This document shows, one piece after another, positions 1 to 8,780 of a stretch of 15,000 nt of DNA. Each line of letters opens with the position of its first letter. Position 1 is the stretch's first letter. The notes beneath the pieces were generated by a model that saw only the letters and a list, made by a program, of their open reading frames with translations, did no database searches and was not told the DNA's origin. Origin of the DNA: Actinidia chinensis (Eukaryota > Streptophyta > Magnoliopsida > Ericales > Actinidiaceae); contig VIGQ01000760.1 of assembly GCA_009663005.1 (NCBI GenBank), forward strand, positions 10,001 to 25,000. Direction: 5' to 3'. The translations under genes were made by a program, and so were the position numbers.

Positions 1-1353
1 AGATTTCCTTTTCATCCCTTAAATGCTTGAGGTAGTTGCAGCTTGTTCTTAGGTCTAACGAGCAAGTAGTAGAAGCTAGTTACGTTAGCAATGCTTCCAT
101 TAAACTCTTTTTTGAATTTAAAGTACTTACTGCTCTGTAAAATATGACCATACAAAAATAAAACCACTTCATCCTAATATGTCGTTAGGACTTGACTTAT
201 TGCACTTTTTACCTTCCACCACCGTTTTACTCCATGAATACAAATCTTTACAGTATATTAAAGTATTTCAATTTATATAGATAAATGAGAAGAAAGTTGA
301 CTGGTAACTTATGAAGGGATAGATTTTAAAACTGTTAGTCCATATCCATTGTTGGTCAAAAGTTCTCCTGAAGGCTGAAGCTACTTTAGTAATACTGAAG
401 ATCATCATATAGATTGCAGATGCTGAACAAAAACAACAATTGGAAAAAAATTAATTATGGAAAATGTTGAGGTACATTTTAAACAATTTAAGACATATTA
501 TTAAGAATAATTATACAATATGAAATACAAAAAGTCTCAAGGCCATGTCCGTACCCATACCCCAATTGTTGCCACATATCCCAATATCATAAGCTAAGCT
601 TAGGAATGTCCGACCCTTGATGACACCGCACCCAAACTCGTACTCCAGTGATATAACATAGCAGCTATCCTACCATTTATGTTATTCTATGGTGTGAACA
701 TGGACCAAAATTGATGTGGGTCTGGCAGGAATCAAATTGTTGGGATTGTTAGATGGTCTCTATTTCCCTCTTCTTAGTGAGGGCTGAACCCAAGTGGTCC
801 AGAAAAAAGTCAGAATGTTGCTATCAAGGTTTAAACAATGATGTTTGGTAAACAAGTTCGAACAGTTTTGAAAGGACTGACTCGGATACATACACAATAG
901 TACAGGATTGAGAGCAGAAGTTTGCACATGATGTCGTTCCCAAATGTTACTCAAATGTGGCAACTCCAGCTTCATTAGCCAAAATGTTACTCAAATGTAA
1001 ATTTTAATGTTATTCAATTCTTATTTTATAAACTTGAACTTTCTTTGTCCATTACCATAACCAAAAAAAATTATTAAACTATGACAATTAAGATTAAAAT
1101 AATTCCAAACACAGGTAACATTTGTTGTTTATAGAGTGAATTCAAACCGCACTACACTTAGTCCCAATGCGCATCACTCGATACTCTTATATCATCACCG
1201 TGACCTATTATGTATATGTACCCAGACTGCGATTTTAATTTTAAAACATGGTTGCCATGTATTGTTCTCATTACCCGCATGCTTTACAGTGAATAAAAGA
1301 TATTTCCATGACTGTGACATGAGGTGTCATGTGTTGTAAAATTCTGCCAGTAA
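1..1353. other. Intergenic stretch, no gene recognised
   Basis: AT-rich sequence with no reading frame I can assign to a family. Around 541-660 it becomes more GC-rich, with repeated TGTCCG/CCGACCC-like words of a kind I associate with plant gene 3' flanks, but this is only an impression. A 17 bp exact direct repeat (AAATGTTACTCAAATGT) occurs at 942-958 and 982-998, exactly 40 bp apart. The minus-strand open frame at 760-975 (71 codons) shows no motif and no plausible promoter, so I leave it uncalled. Confidence 0.5.
942..998. repeat. 17 bp direct repeat, 40 bp period
   Basis: The 17-mer AAATGTTACTCAAATGT is present exactly at 942-958 and again at 982-998. The 23 bp between the copies are not repeated beyond them, so this is a two-copy short direct repeat rather than a minisatellite. 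Function is unknown. It could be a replication-slippage scar or a small insertion footprint. Confidence 0.7.
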
Positions 1354-1512
1354 AGAACATTATTGTATGTGTTTGGTAATAGTTGCGTTCATGCGTGCTT
1401 TTTGATCCGGGAATTCACCAGAGAGACCGGTCGTAGTCTAGAACGAGAAGCTGACTTGGCAAGGGATCTGATCAACACAAATGAGTCCTCCAAGTTAAGA
1501 GCTATGAGATAA
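1354..1512 (+). CDS. Possible 3'-terminal coding exon, unidentified
   Basis: An open frame runs from just after a TAA at 1351-1353 to a TAA at 1510-1512. Its last ~37 codons (from about 1402) are charged and gene-like, including REFTRETGRSLEREADLARD followed by LINTNESSKLRAMR and the stop. A TTTGGTAATAG acceptor-like string ends near 1382 and could start the exon. Downstream sequence to ~1700 is T-rich and resembles a 3' UTR. I do not recognise the family, and no upstream exons are obvious, so this may be a gene fragment or a chance frame. Confidence 0.28.
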   Translation, partial: RTLLYVFGNSCVHACFLIREFTRETGRSLEREADLARDLINTNESSKLRAMR

Positions 1513-1719
1513 ACGAGGTGTTTTGGTTAGCAAGCATAGCCTACTGGGCGTTTGTCAGTGCAGATTTGCTAGGAGTATATTGAAGCGGTAGAAAATGGAA
1601 GCCTTCATTTGTTCTGCTATATTATTGTAGCTCACATTGTTCTGCTAACTTTTATAGCTCATACACTTATCTCTTTAGTTTTCATGAAGTGGATTACTCC
1701 TGGAAGTCTGTTAGACATA

Positions 1720-2240
1720 TCACCGGTCTGTCTCTCGCTGAAGCACATTTTTACCTGAATAAATGGTGCCCTGTTTCCATGTAATGTTGTTATGTTTTAG
1801 GAGTTTAAATTTTGTAACTGGTGAAAATTTGGAGTACATCAGGTTTTTCGACTTAGAAATGTAGACTGCTTTTTCTGTCGTACAACATGGTTTACCAGAG
1901 ACAACCCCCCTCCGCCGGATAAAAGGAATGAAGAAAACCTCCGCTGTTTTTGGAGAATTTTTACTTGGGTTTTTCTCATCGGTCCTTATCTTCTGTTTGG
2001 GAAGCAGTTCATCTGCTTCACATCCAACCACACTGTTTTAAGTTCTTCATGATTAGAGTTAAGCTTGTTGATTAGTAAGGCACCAGCAGGAGTGATGTTG
2101 TGTTGCGAGAGATGGCACCATAGATCCTCCACATTGTGGGACGGGAATCCCAATTTCTAGGAGTTGGTCGAGTTCCTGGTGCTACTTGGCAATTACATTC
2201 TCTCTAATTTCTGACGATTTTCGTTCCCACGCAAAGCATA
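1720..2240 (-). pseudogene. Coding-like minus-strand trace with frameshifts, unidentified
   Basis: Three overlapping minus-strand frames look like one hydrophilic protein read across shifts. From right to left: a frame over about 2100-2240 contains ERKSSEIRENVIAK, an in-frame stop, then HQELDQLLEIG. A second frame (1986-2156) reads FPSHNVEDLWCHLSQHNITP, then AGALLINKLNSNHEELKTV, and ends at 1986. A third (1720-2031) continues with EADELLPKQKIRTDEKNPSK. The frame changes would fall near 2150 and 2027. The charged, low-complexity-free composition suggests coding origin, but no family is recognised. The plus strand over 1900-2040 is also open, with a hydrophobic stretch, so strand assignment is uncertain. 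Confidence 0.25.
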
Positions 2241-2551
2241 GAAGACTAGTGAAACTTGATTTTTGTCATCTTCTTGTTTTTGTTTCTCGTGGTTTTAGAA
2301 CAGAAATCGTTGGAAGTTCATAAGTACATTTTTCTCAGAGTACTTTTTTGGAATCAATGCAAACACCATTTCCCTATTGCGTATTTAAATCAAGGATTTA
2401 TGGTGAAAAGAACAAGGGAAATAGAAAAGTTGAAAGATTAATGATTTCAAAGAGGTGAATTAGCCAACTTTTTACTTTTTTTCCTATTTTTCTCATCAAA
2501 TTCTTAATCCAAGAGGGAAAGAATCACTAAGTTTTCCAGGAGGTTTAGGCC

Positions 2552-2665
2552 CTACTGGTTTTTATATGTCTTCATTTCCAGTTTTAGAGTTTCCAATTTT
2601 CCATCATGGAAGGTTCTGGTAGTGGTACCACAATAGTTACACAACATAGAGGGCCTTTTGTCCTT
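2552..2665 (-). pseudogene. Possible Gag zinc-knuckle remnant (copia-like)
   Basis: The minus strand reads RPSMLCNYCGTTTRTFHDGK before a TAG at 2552-2554. The CNYCG core lies at about 2627-2641. It resembles the start of the CX2C zinc knuckle of plant copia-type Gag proteins (C-x-Y-C-G-x-x-x-H-T). The expected histidine is an arginine and the final cysteine is absent in this frame. An adjacent frame reads WKIGNSKTGNEDI, which could be the continuation after a shift. No LTR, integrase or reverse-transcriptase sequence was seen nearby. This is a weak assignment based on one short motif. Confidence 0.22.
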
Positions 2666-2689
2666 TCAAAACCAGTAATGGTCCTGCTC

Positions 2690-3440
2690 ACACTCTGTGA
2701 TCTTAATGGAGTTTAGTGGCTTGGTTTGTGGCTGAGACAGCTTTCTTGTGACTGCGCTTTCCCTCGTTGTAAGGTTTGCTTGTCCTCTTTACCATGTCTT
2801 GTCTTGTTTGGCTTTCCATCAACTGCCTGCCACGCAAAAGCTTTCAATTTTTCTCTGTAAACCACCCCCGTCTCGCCACCACCAGAGACCTCGCAACATC
2901 CCTCAGTTGCGCTGTTTTTGCTCTCTCTCTCCCGCTCTCTCTCTCTCCTGTGTTATTTAGAGGGGCCGCAACGGTGAGAGGGGGTGTTAAGAACGTTCTG
3001 GAGGGGTGAACCGCGGTTGGGGTATTGGGTTGGCGGCACGCGACTGACGGTGTTGTTTGAATTTTTTCGGTTCAAGGTCGCAATGCCTGGTATTGGAGAG
3101 AGTAATGAATTGGGTACCCCGCGCAAAAGTGGATGTGTACAATACACACCCATTTTTGTTTCTCCTCACAAATAAGTGAGACCACCGCCCTAATTAGGGT
3201 TTCAAGTTTTTTTAAAAACCTGTGTCTTGTTACATACCCACTTTTAGGTGTGTCACCCTATCACTACTCTAATGGAGAAGGGATGCAGGATTTAATCCGA
3301 TGTGCTCAAGTCTATTGTAGGCTTGCGATAGATGGTTGTGATATGTTTTATTGGTTGATATAAGATTGTGCTTGGTGTGTTGTTAGTACCAAATTACATG
3401 GATAAGCAAGTACGAAAGTCCAATTGTGTAAAAAAAAAGA
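2690..3440. other. Intergenic, CT-rich and GC-richer block
   Basis: No gene is supported. A pyrimidine run (CT)n lies at 2921-2947. The stretch 2960-3140 is unusually GC-rich for this window, with GGGGCCGCAACGG, CCGCGGTTGGGG and GGCGGCACGCGAC, and could be old promoter or element sequence. A TTAGGGTTT string near 3194 matches the plant telo-box found in many plant promoters, but no gene follows it. Open frames here are short, overlap each other on both strands, and are driven by CT repeats. Confidence 0.45.
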
Positions 3441-3441
3441 A

Positions 3442-3640
3442 GGTAATTAACACTGACCTCCCCTGAGTTTTGTCTTTAATACACAAAGTACTCCTAACGT
3501 TTGAGAATTACAATAATCTCTCCTGAAGTTTAAAAATTATCCCTCCAACCCCTGACAACCCTCATGACACCAACTTTTTTCTCATAAAGATTACCGCCCA
3601 ATCCCCCATCTCTCTCTCTCTCTCCCTCCACTCTCTCCTT
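3442..3640 (+). repeat. Left terminal inverted repeat of fold-back element
   Basis: This arm pairs with the reverse complement of 4540-4738. Shared blocks in order are ACACTGA-CTCCC, TTTGTCTTTAATACACAAAG, CTAA-x-x-TTT, CCCCTGACAACC, and a CT-rich stretch (3609-3640) facing a GA-rich stretch (4530-4575) in the right arm. Divergence is moderate, with several small gaps. Confidence 0.75.
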
Positions 3641-3718
3641 CTCGCTCTTCCTATTGTCTCTCTCGGTTTTTGCAACTCCTTTTTATTTTATTTTTTTTAC
3701 TTTTTCTTATTATTTTTT

Positions 3719-4044
3719 TAATACCCTTTTGATTCAATTTTTTTTAAAAAAATATTTTTTTTACTTTTTCTTAGTTTTTTCTTTTTTACTATTTATTTTT
3801 TTATTTATTATTATATTATTATTATTATTATTATATTATTTGTTTTTTTTTAATACCCTTTGATTCATTTTTTTAACAAAAAATGAATTTTCTTTTGTGT
3901 AATTTTTTTTTTCTTTTTTTGTACCATTTTTTTTATTTTTTTATTTTTTTTTGATTTTTTTATTTTAAAATTAAAACATCCCCTTGATTCTTTATTTCTT
4001 TTTTTTAATCCCATTTAATTTTTTATTTTTAATACCCTGATTTA
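3719..4044 (+). repeat. Subrepeats within T-rich arm
   Basis: The motif AATACCCTTTTGATTCA recurs in diverged form at about 3719-3736, 3852-3867, 3974-3990 (AACATCCCCTTGATTC) and 4031-4044 (AATACCCTGATTTA). Spacings are about 133, 122 and 57 bp. Matching inverted pieces (AAAGGTCTTAAA, GAATCAA, ATGATTCATT) sit in the A-rich arm near 4105, 4147, 4212, 4236 and 4460. The core therefore grew by internal duplication. An ATT-rich microsatellite lies at about 3806-3840. Confidence 0.55.
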
Positions 4045-4493
4045 TGTTGTTTAAAATTTTTACAAATAATATCTCCGCCAAATGTATTAAAAAAATAAAA
4101 AAAGAATCAATGTTTTTAAAAAAAATAATATAAAAAAAAATGAACAAAAGGTCTTAAAAATAAAAAACTAAAATGGTAACAAAAAAAATTAAAAAAATAA
4201 CAAAAAGATGATTCATTTTTTTTTAAAAAAATGACAAAGGTCTTAAAGAAAAATAATAATAAAAGTGAAAAATAGAAGGTAGCAAAAAAATAAAAAAATA
4301 AAAAAAATAACATAAAGAGAAGTTATTTTTTGTTAAAAAAAATTAATCACAGATATTAAAAGACAAAAATATAATAAAAAATATAATATAAATAAAATAA
4401 AAGAGTACACAAAAAAAAAATAATATCATAAAAAGAATTTATTTTTTGCTAAAAAAATGAATCAAAACTGTATAAAAATAATAATAAAGTAAA

Positions 4494-4526
<33 letters not shown>

Positions 4527-4539
4527 GGGAACAAGAGAG

Positions 4540-4738
4540 AGTGTGTGGGGGATAAGAGAAGAAGAGAGTGGGGGCATGTTGGTATTTTAATAATGAGACA
4601 AAGGAGAAAAGTGGTTGTCAGGGGTTTGGGAGGATAATTTTTTCAAACCTCAGGTAGGTCACTATAATTTTTTAAATGTTTAGGGGTGCTTTGTGTATTA
4701 AAGACAAACTTCACAAGGGAGATCAGTGTAATTCACCC
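4540..4738 (-). repeat. Right terminal inverted repeat of fold-back element
   Basis: This is the reverse-complement partner of 3442-3640. It ends with GATCAGTGTAATTCACCC at 4721-4738. The GA-rich segment 4530-4575 is the complement of the CT-rich segment in the left arm. Confidence 0.75.
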
Positions 4739-5105
4739 ACAAAGAAAAGAAAAAATTTTCTTAAAAAAGGTATGTTTAATGGACCGGATGGTTGTAATTG
4801 ATACTAGTTAAAAGTTAAATTTTAATTTTAAATTTTAAAATATAGGATTTAAGTTTATTACACATGTCAAATATTTGAATATTTATGTAATTTTGACCTA
4901 AAAATAAAGAATAAAACTTGTTTAGAGTAAAAAGTGGAGTGCAAATAATTAACCATCCAAAATTTTTAATAAATTTAGAAGTTGTGGGTCTATCATGAAT
5001 CTGTCTCGATGAGGATTCAACAAATATTAGATTGATTGTTTATTAGTAGTCCGTGATGAAATTATTTGTGTCGGATAACAAATATCCTCTCCATTACAAT
5101 TAAAG
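4739..5105. other. AT-rich spacer, nothing recognised
   Basis: AT-rich DNA with short runs such as TTAAATTTTAATTTTAAATTTTAAAA near 4813. I see no reading frame, structural RNA signature or repeat with a partner elsewhere in the window. Confidence 0.5.
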
Positions 5106-5514
5106 TACCACTATTTTATTTTGGAGTGTCCCAAAATAACTGCCCCATTCAAAAAATAATAAATAAAAAAAATTGATTTTTACACTCCTAAAATTAATTT
5201 TTGCACTCCAAATAGGAGTAAATCATAAATCAATACCATATTGGGTTGATTTCTGCACTCCTACGTTTATAAAATTTGGAGGTGCAGAAATTAATTTTAG
5301 GATTGTAAATTATTTTTTAAAATAAAATATGCAACTTTATCTTTTTAATCCTTAATTTTATATGCTATTATTTGACTAAAATTTCAATCAAATAAAAGGT
5401 CAAAGAATGATTATAGGAATAAATTCTAAAATTAGGCAAAAATAATACAATAATTGTGTTTCCTTAAAAAATTTGGATCTCCAATAGAAGCTTCGTTTAA
5501 GCTGGAGGGAGCAT
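5106..5514. mobile_element. Stowaway-like MITE remnant (low confidence)
   Basis: The left side carries GGAGTGTCCCAAAATAACTG (5123-5142) and the right side GCTGGAGGGAGCATTA (about 5500-5515). These resemble the two ends of the plant Stowaway consensus, whose termini read roughly CTCCCTCCGTCCCAAAATAA inward. Both ends are degraded, and a TA target duplication cannot be shown. The interior holds the stronger inverted repeat annotated separately, so this could instead be two unrelated fragments. Confidence 0.35.
5177..5311. repeat. Inverted repeat (small fold-back)
   Basis: The left arm 5177-5213 (TTACACTCCTAAAATTAATT then TTTGCACTCCAA) is the near-perfect reverse complement of 5275-5311 (TTGGAGGTGCAGAAATTAAT then TTTAGGATTGTAAAT). 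The loop contains a second copy of part of the left arm (ATTTCTGCACTCCT at 5249-5262), which can pair with AGGTGCAGAAAT at 5280-5291. Two alternative hairpins are therefore possible. Confidence 0.7.
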
Positions 5515-6410
5515 TATTTTTTAGTATAAATTATATTTGGTTGTTCTCGTTGACAACAGATATAATAGTACTAATCGAAAGTGGGTCCCAGTAGCCACTC
5601 TCACCAACTTTTATTCTAAAATTCAAATCATAAAGTTTTCTGTAACTTGATGCAAACCATGATCACAGAGTGGTTTAATTTGTTGATGCCAGGACAGTGT
5701 TCAAAGTCTTCTGGGAGCGCATCTGTTTCACCTAACTAGTTACCTAATAATAGGATGCCCACAACTCCAAATAATGTCTTTCCACTTTCACATTTGTAAT
5801 ACCCCTTCCTCACCTTGTTGGGTTGCCTCAAGCCTTTGGTTACTTAGTTTAATATTTAAAAGACTGTAATTTGAATTAAAAATTTAATAAAATAATATAA
5901 AATTATTAAAGTATTTAACTACCCTGTTCAATATTATTAGATTTTTATTTTTTTTTTCTTTTTCCTTACTAAATCCATCCAAATACGGCCTAAAGGAAGA
6001 TAAAAATTCATATTATAATCACAACAACTTCTAACACGCTCACGTAATATTTTTTGTCACAACATCTCTTCCTCCTTCATTGCTTTTTTTATTATCTCTC
6101 ATGTGGTATCATAATTTTTTTCAAATGGCAATCCCAAGAGTGGTTTGAATATGCAATGAATTACCACAAAATAGTCTATTTTTTATTCTCAATAGGGGGC
6201 AGTACGTTTCAATTTTCAAGATAACGACCAACTTCCAAAAGTTTTCTCTATTTCCTATATTCAATCCAATCACCCAACCCAATCCACAAGATCCATCCAA
6301 CCCAATTTTCTTGAGGAAAAAAATAAATAAAATAATTAAAACTTATGTTAATAGAAGGAGTTTGGATTCCCTCTAAGTGCATTGTGTGTGAAGTGTTCTT
6401 AGAATATATA
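5515..6410. other. Intergenic, nothing firmly recognised
   Basis: This stretch is AT-rich. A slightly more complex segment at 5640-5740 has no sustained frame. TGGTATCA at 6104-6111 matches eight bases of the tRNA-Met primer-binding site used by many plant LTR retrotransposons. The following bases do not match, and no LTR pair was seen. The minus-strand frame at 6248-6532 runs into the fold-back MITE that follows and is not credible. Confidence 0.45.
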
Positions 6411-6551
6411 AAATAACGTTGTTTTGTACACTTTAGGGGTCCAAAACGGCATCGTTTTAAAAAATTAATCCTAAAATAACGCGTTTTCATCGTTAGGACT
6501 AAAATGTCGTTTTTGAGCCTTAAGTGTAACAAAACGACATCGTTTTAATAA
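6411..6551. mobile_element. Fold-back MITE with AAACGNCATCGTTT motifs
   Basis: About 140 bp forms a near-complete palindrome centred near 6480. The left arm reads AACGTTGTTTTGTACACTTT then CAAAACGGCATCGTTTT. The reverse complement of the right arm reads AACGATGTCGTTTTGTTACA then CTTAAGGCTCAAAAACGACA. TAGTCC/TAATCC sits near the centre. The AAAACG(G/A)CATCGTTTT words at 6443 and 6530 are themselves imperfect palindromes. There is no coding capacity. Structure supports a MITE; the superfamily is not assignable and target duplications were not resolved. Confidence 0.65.
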
Positions 6552-6700
6552 TATTCCACGAACACTTACACAACGAATATGCCATTTCAGAGGATGGAAC
6601 CTAAAGAAGATCTTCATCGTACACTTTCATGCGGGCGTAGAGAGTATGGAGTTTGTTGGTAAGCAAAGACAAATGCATATGATCTATGACGATTTGATTT

Positions 6701-7075
6701 TATATACAATGGGTCCATATATGACACACATTAGCACCCCCCCCCGTTGTGATCGAGAGAGTATAGAGAGAGAGAGAGAGAGAGAGAGCAAATGCTTTAA
6801 ATCAAATCCAGTAGGAACCTCAGAAATTTTGTTAGAATCCACGCTTGCTTCACAAGGCATCGCATGTGCTCTTTCCTTTCAGCTACTGAAGCCCACTCGC
6901 ATGTGCTCTTGTCCCTCCCTCTCTCTCTCTCTCTTCTCGTCTCTCACCAATCTTTTTGCTTCTCTCCTCCGCATCTTTTCATGGTTCCACTTTTGTTCAA
7001 TTTGTTGCCAAAGAACTTTACATTGAACAAGACATCGATTCGATTCACATTATATTATCATTGAGATCGTTTAAG
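6701..7075 (+). promoter_or_regulatory. Promoter/first-exon-like region with consensus splice donor
   Basis: TATATAC (6701-6707) could act as a TATA box. About 30-40 bp downstream begins a leader-like region with (AG)12 at 6765-6788, then CT-rich blocks near 6913-6945. It ends at 7075 with AAG|GTAAGT, an exact match to the plant 5' splice consensus. A 13 bp word CGCATGTGCTCTT occurs twice, near 6861 and 6899. No credible protein starts here; the frame from 6646 to 7026 is dominated by simple repeats. It may be a non-coding first exon, a lost gene's 5' end, or chance. Confidence 0.3.
6765..6788 (+). repeat. (AG)12 microsatellite
   Basis: An uninterrupted AG dinucleotide run, preceded by a 9-base C homopolymer at 6737-6745. 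Both are likely length-variable. Confidence 0.9.
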
Positions 7076-7203
7076 GTAAGTGTAGAGAAGAGTCTAATGT
7101 AGGCATATATTTCAAAAGGATTTAAATGAATGTACTCCTGAAACAATAGGACGAATCCACTGCTCTCTACGTCTTATATTGTTGAATTCGTTTAAAAAAA
7201 TTT

Positions 7204-7434
7204 AATTTTTATAGATATGAGTTTATTACATCAACTTTAGATTTAATAATCATTAACTTAATCGAAACATCCTTACTGTTTTCACATTAGTACTTCCTTT
7301 ACCAAAGAAAGGGCAAAAGGAATTTCTTATAGACATGCAGTATTATTACATCAACTTTGCATTTATAATTAATAATATCAAAACTCCCTTAATGTTGTAA
7401 GTCATACTTAATTGTACAAATAAAGGGCAAAGGA
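7204..7434. repeat. Two-copy diverged tandem repeat, ~115 bp unit
   Basis: Copy 1 (7204-7320) and copy 2 (7321-7434) share, in order, ATTTxTTATAGAxATG, TTATTACATCAACTTT, a TTAATAAT-like block, CTTACTGTT versus CTTAATGTT, and AAAGGGCAAAxGGAA. The divergence suggests an old duplication. I see no function. Confidence 0.65.
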
Positions 7435-7494
7435 AAATGGTTGCCAAAAACAAATGTGTTTGATTTTTTAAAATGGATTCATTTTCTCAGTGCG

Positions 7495-7930
7495 GACACA
7501 AGGGGTGGGCAGGGGCCACGACCCCCAAACTAGTGATAGCAATTCCCCCTTTAATTTCGGCCCCACCACCGTTTGGGCGGGGGCGGGGGGCGGGTTTTAC
7601 TCCCCTCCACCCTGAACCCGCCCCGGGATTTACCCCGATTGGTGTGTAAAAAATCAAAATTATCCCTATTTTTTAAAAAAAATATATATATCAATATTAT
7701 ATAAAAATATTACATAATTAAAATAATTATTAAACGTGCGAGGGTGGGAGAGGCGAACTCGCCCGTTGCCATCCCTACCTAAACATTTTGAATTTTTTTT
7801 AATTTTTGAATATTTTTCTGTTACTTTGATTATTTTGGCTATTGGTCTATACCACTGACCCTCCTAAATATTTTTACTAAAAGTATTAAAAATGTTAATT
7901 TCCCTGGCCCCCTAAACCTAAACGTAATTT
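7495..7930. repeat. Older dispersed-repeat sequence hosting a TIR element
   Basis: The segment before 7531 (GGGGTGGGCAGGGGCCACGA then CCCCCAAAC) and the segment after 7777 (CCTAAACATTTTGAATTT, then CCACTGACCCTCCTAAATAT and CCTGGCCCCCTAAACC) look like two halves of one older repeat split by the TIR element. This rests on the similar GGCCxCxxCCCCCTAAA style at both junctions and the near-duplicate target. The family is not identified. Confidence 0.35.
7531..7777. mobile_element. GC-rich TIR MITE, possibly hAT-type
   Basis: The left end TAGTGATAGCAA (7531-7542) matches the reverse complement of the right end, TAGGGATGGCAA (7766-7777), at 10 of 12 bases. The flanks CCCAAAC (7524-7530) and CCTAAAC (7778-7784) agree at 6 of 7 and may be the target duplication. 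The interior starts GC-rich (GGGCGGGGGCGGG, CCCGCCCCGGGA) and ends AT-rich with GGGTGGGAGAGGCGAACTCG near the right end. There is no transposase. TAGGGATGGCAA ends on a GC-rich short element are common in plant genomes and are usually placed in hAT-like MITEs; that placement is inference. Confidence 0.6.
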
Positions 7931-8780
7931 GTCTGTCTCCATTGTATTTTCTGATATCCTAAAAAAAGAAGCAAACAATATAGGATAGATGGAGTATTTG
8001 ATTGGTCCCTTGGTTTATTGGTGCTTTGTGGGGCTTCTTATATGCCCAATGTTGTCATTTAAATAAGCGATTTTTAATAAATTTTTCAGTCGGCTTTTAA
8101 CTTTCTCACGAATATTTTTATGTAGTTTTTTCTTTTACTTTTTTTTTTAAGAGAGAATTATAAAAATAACACCAGCTTTGATCTTGGTAAGAAATTCACT
8201 CCAAATTTTAATTTAAAAAATTTAACGCCCTAACTGTTAACCCGTCACAATTTGAATCCTCTACAACCTCCATCTTATTCCAATTCTACTTAAGATAATA
8301 ATGTAATTTGTTTAATTGAGATTTTTTGAACATTCTGACCGTTGGGATTAAAGGAAAAATCCAAACTTAGCCATTGGATGTTGTTAAAGTTAGCGGCAAG
8401 TGGACGGTGGTCCATAAAACGTGTATGGAGTCAATGGACCCATCAAATGATCTGATTTTTGCCAATAACCAAGCTCCTGGGCTATATAGTATATACCCAA
8501 GCGAATCGGTCTAGGAATTTTGGGTGTAAGCTTGACCCGACCCGGAGATTCACTAATCTGAAACCGTTCCTTTTTTGGGGATCAGTGGGGGTGTTTTTTT
8601 TTAAGGATTTGATTGAAATAAAAAAAAATAATGTATTTAATTATTTTTTCTTTCTCCGACGAATTCCAATTACTAATTCTAATGAAATAAGTAGAACACA
8701 CACTTCATAAATATCTAGCTTCTATCTTTTGCAATGGATGGAAACGGGAGTTTGTAAAAATTACTACCAATTAAATCGGT
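7931..8780. other. Intergenic, nothing firmly recognised
   Basis: AT-rich DNA. GGATAGATGGAGTATT near 7983 resembles a degraded Stowaway end without a partner. CTGACCGTTGGGATT and CCATTGGATGTT at about 8335-8382 form a loose inverted pair of a type common in plant intergenic DNA. The plus-strand frame at 8459-8710 (83 codons) has no recognisable domain and runs through T/A tracts. Confidence 0.4.

Larger units (their letters stand above)
3442..4738. mobile_element. Large fold-back / long-TIR non-autonomous element
   Basis: The ends are inverted repeats. The left end from 3442 reads GGTAATTAACACTGACCTCC and the reverse complement of the right end from 4738 reads GGGTGAATTACACTGATCTC. Both continue with TTTGTCTTTAATACACAAAG and then CCCCTGACAACC, so similarity extends ~150-200 bp inward. 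The core is strand-asymmetric: about 3660-4060 is T-rich and 4080-4510 is A-rich, so the whole unit could fold into one hairpin centred near 4075. No transposase frame is present; apparent ORFs are homopolymer translations. Long TIRs without coding capacity are typical of Mutator-like (MULE) MITEs or fold-back elements. The family is inferred from structure. Flanks are A/G-rich (AAAAGAA left, ACAAAGAA right), so the target duplication is ambiguous. Confidence 0.8.

Noticed and set aside
3654..4313. F/L/Y-rich frames on both strands
   Set aside because: They are translations of poly-T and poly-A tracts within the fold-back element, not membrane proteins.
6104..6111. TGGTATCA, a possible retrotransposon primer-binding site
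   Set aside because: Only eight bases match, and no LTR pair or retroelement protein follows.
6850..6930. Possible microRNA precursor because of the repeated CGCATGTGCTCTT word
   Set aside because: The repeat is direct, not inverted, so it does not make a hairpin, and no known mature plant microRNA sequence was recognised.
6646..7026. 126-codon plus-strand open frame
   Set aside because: Its length depends on (AG)n and (CT)n repeats coding ER and LS runs; no domain is seen.
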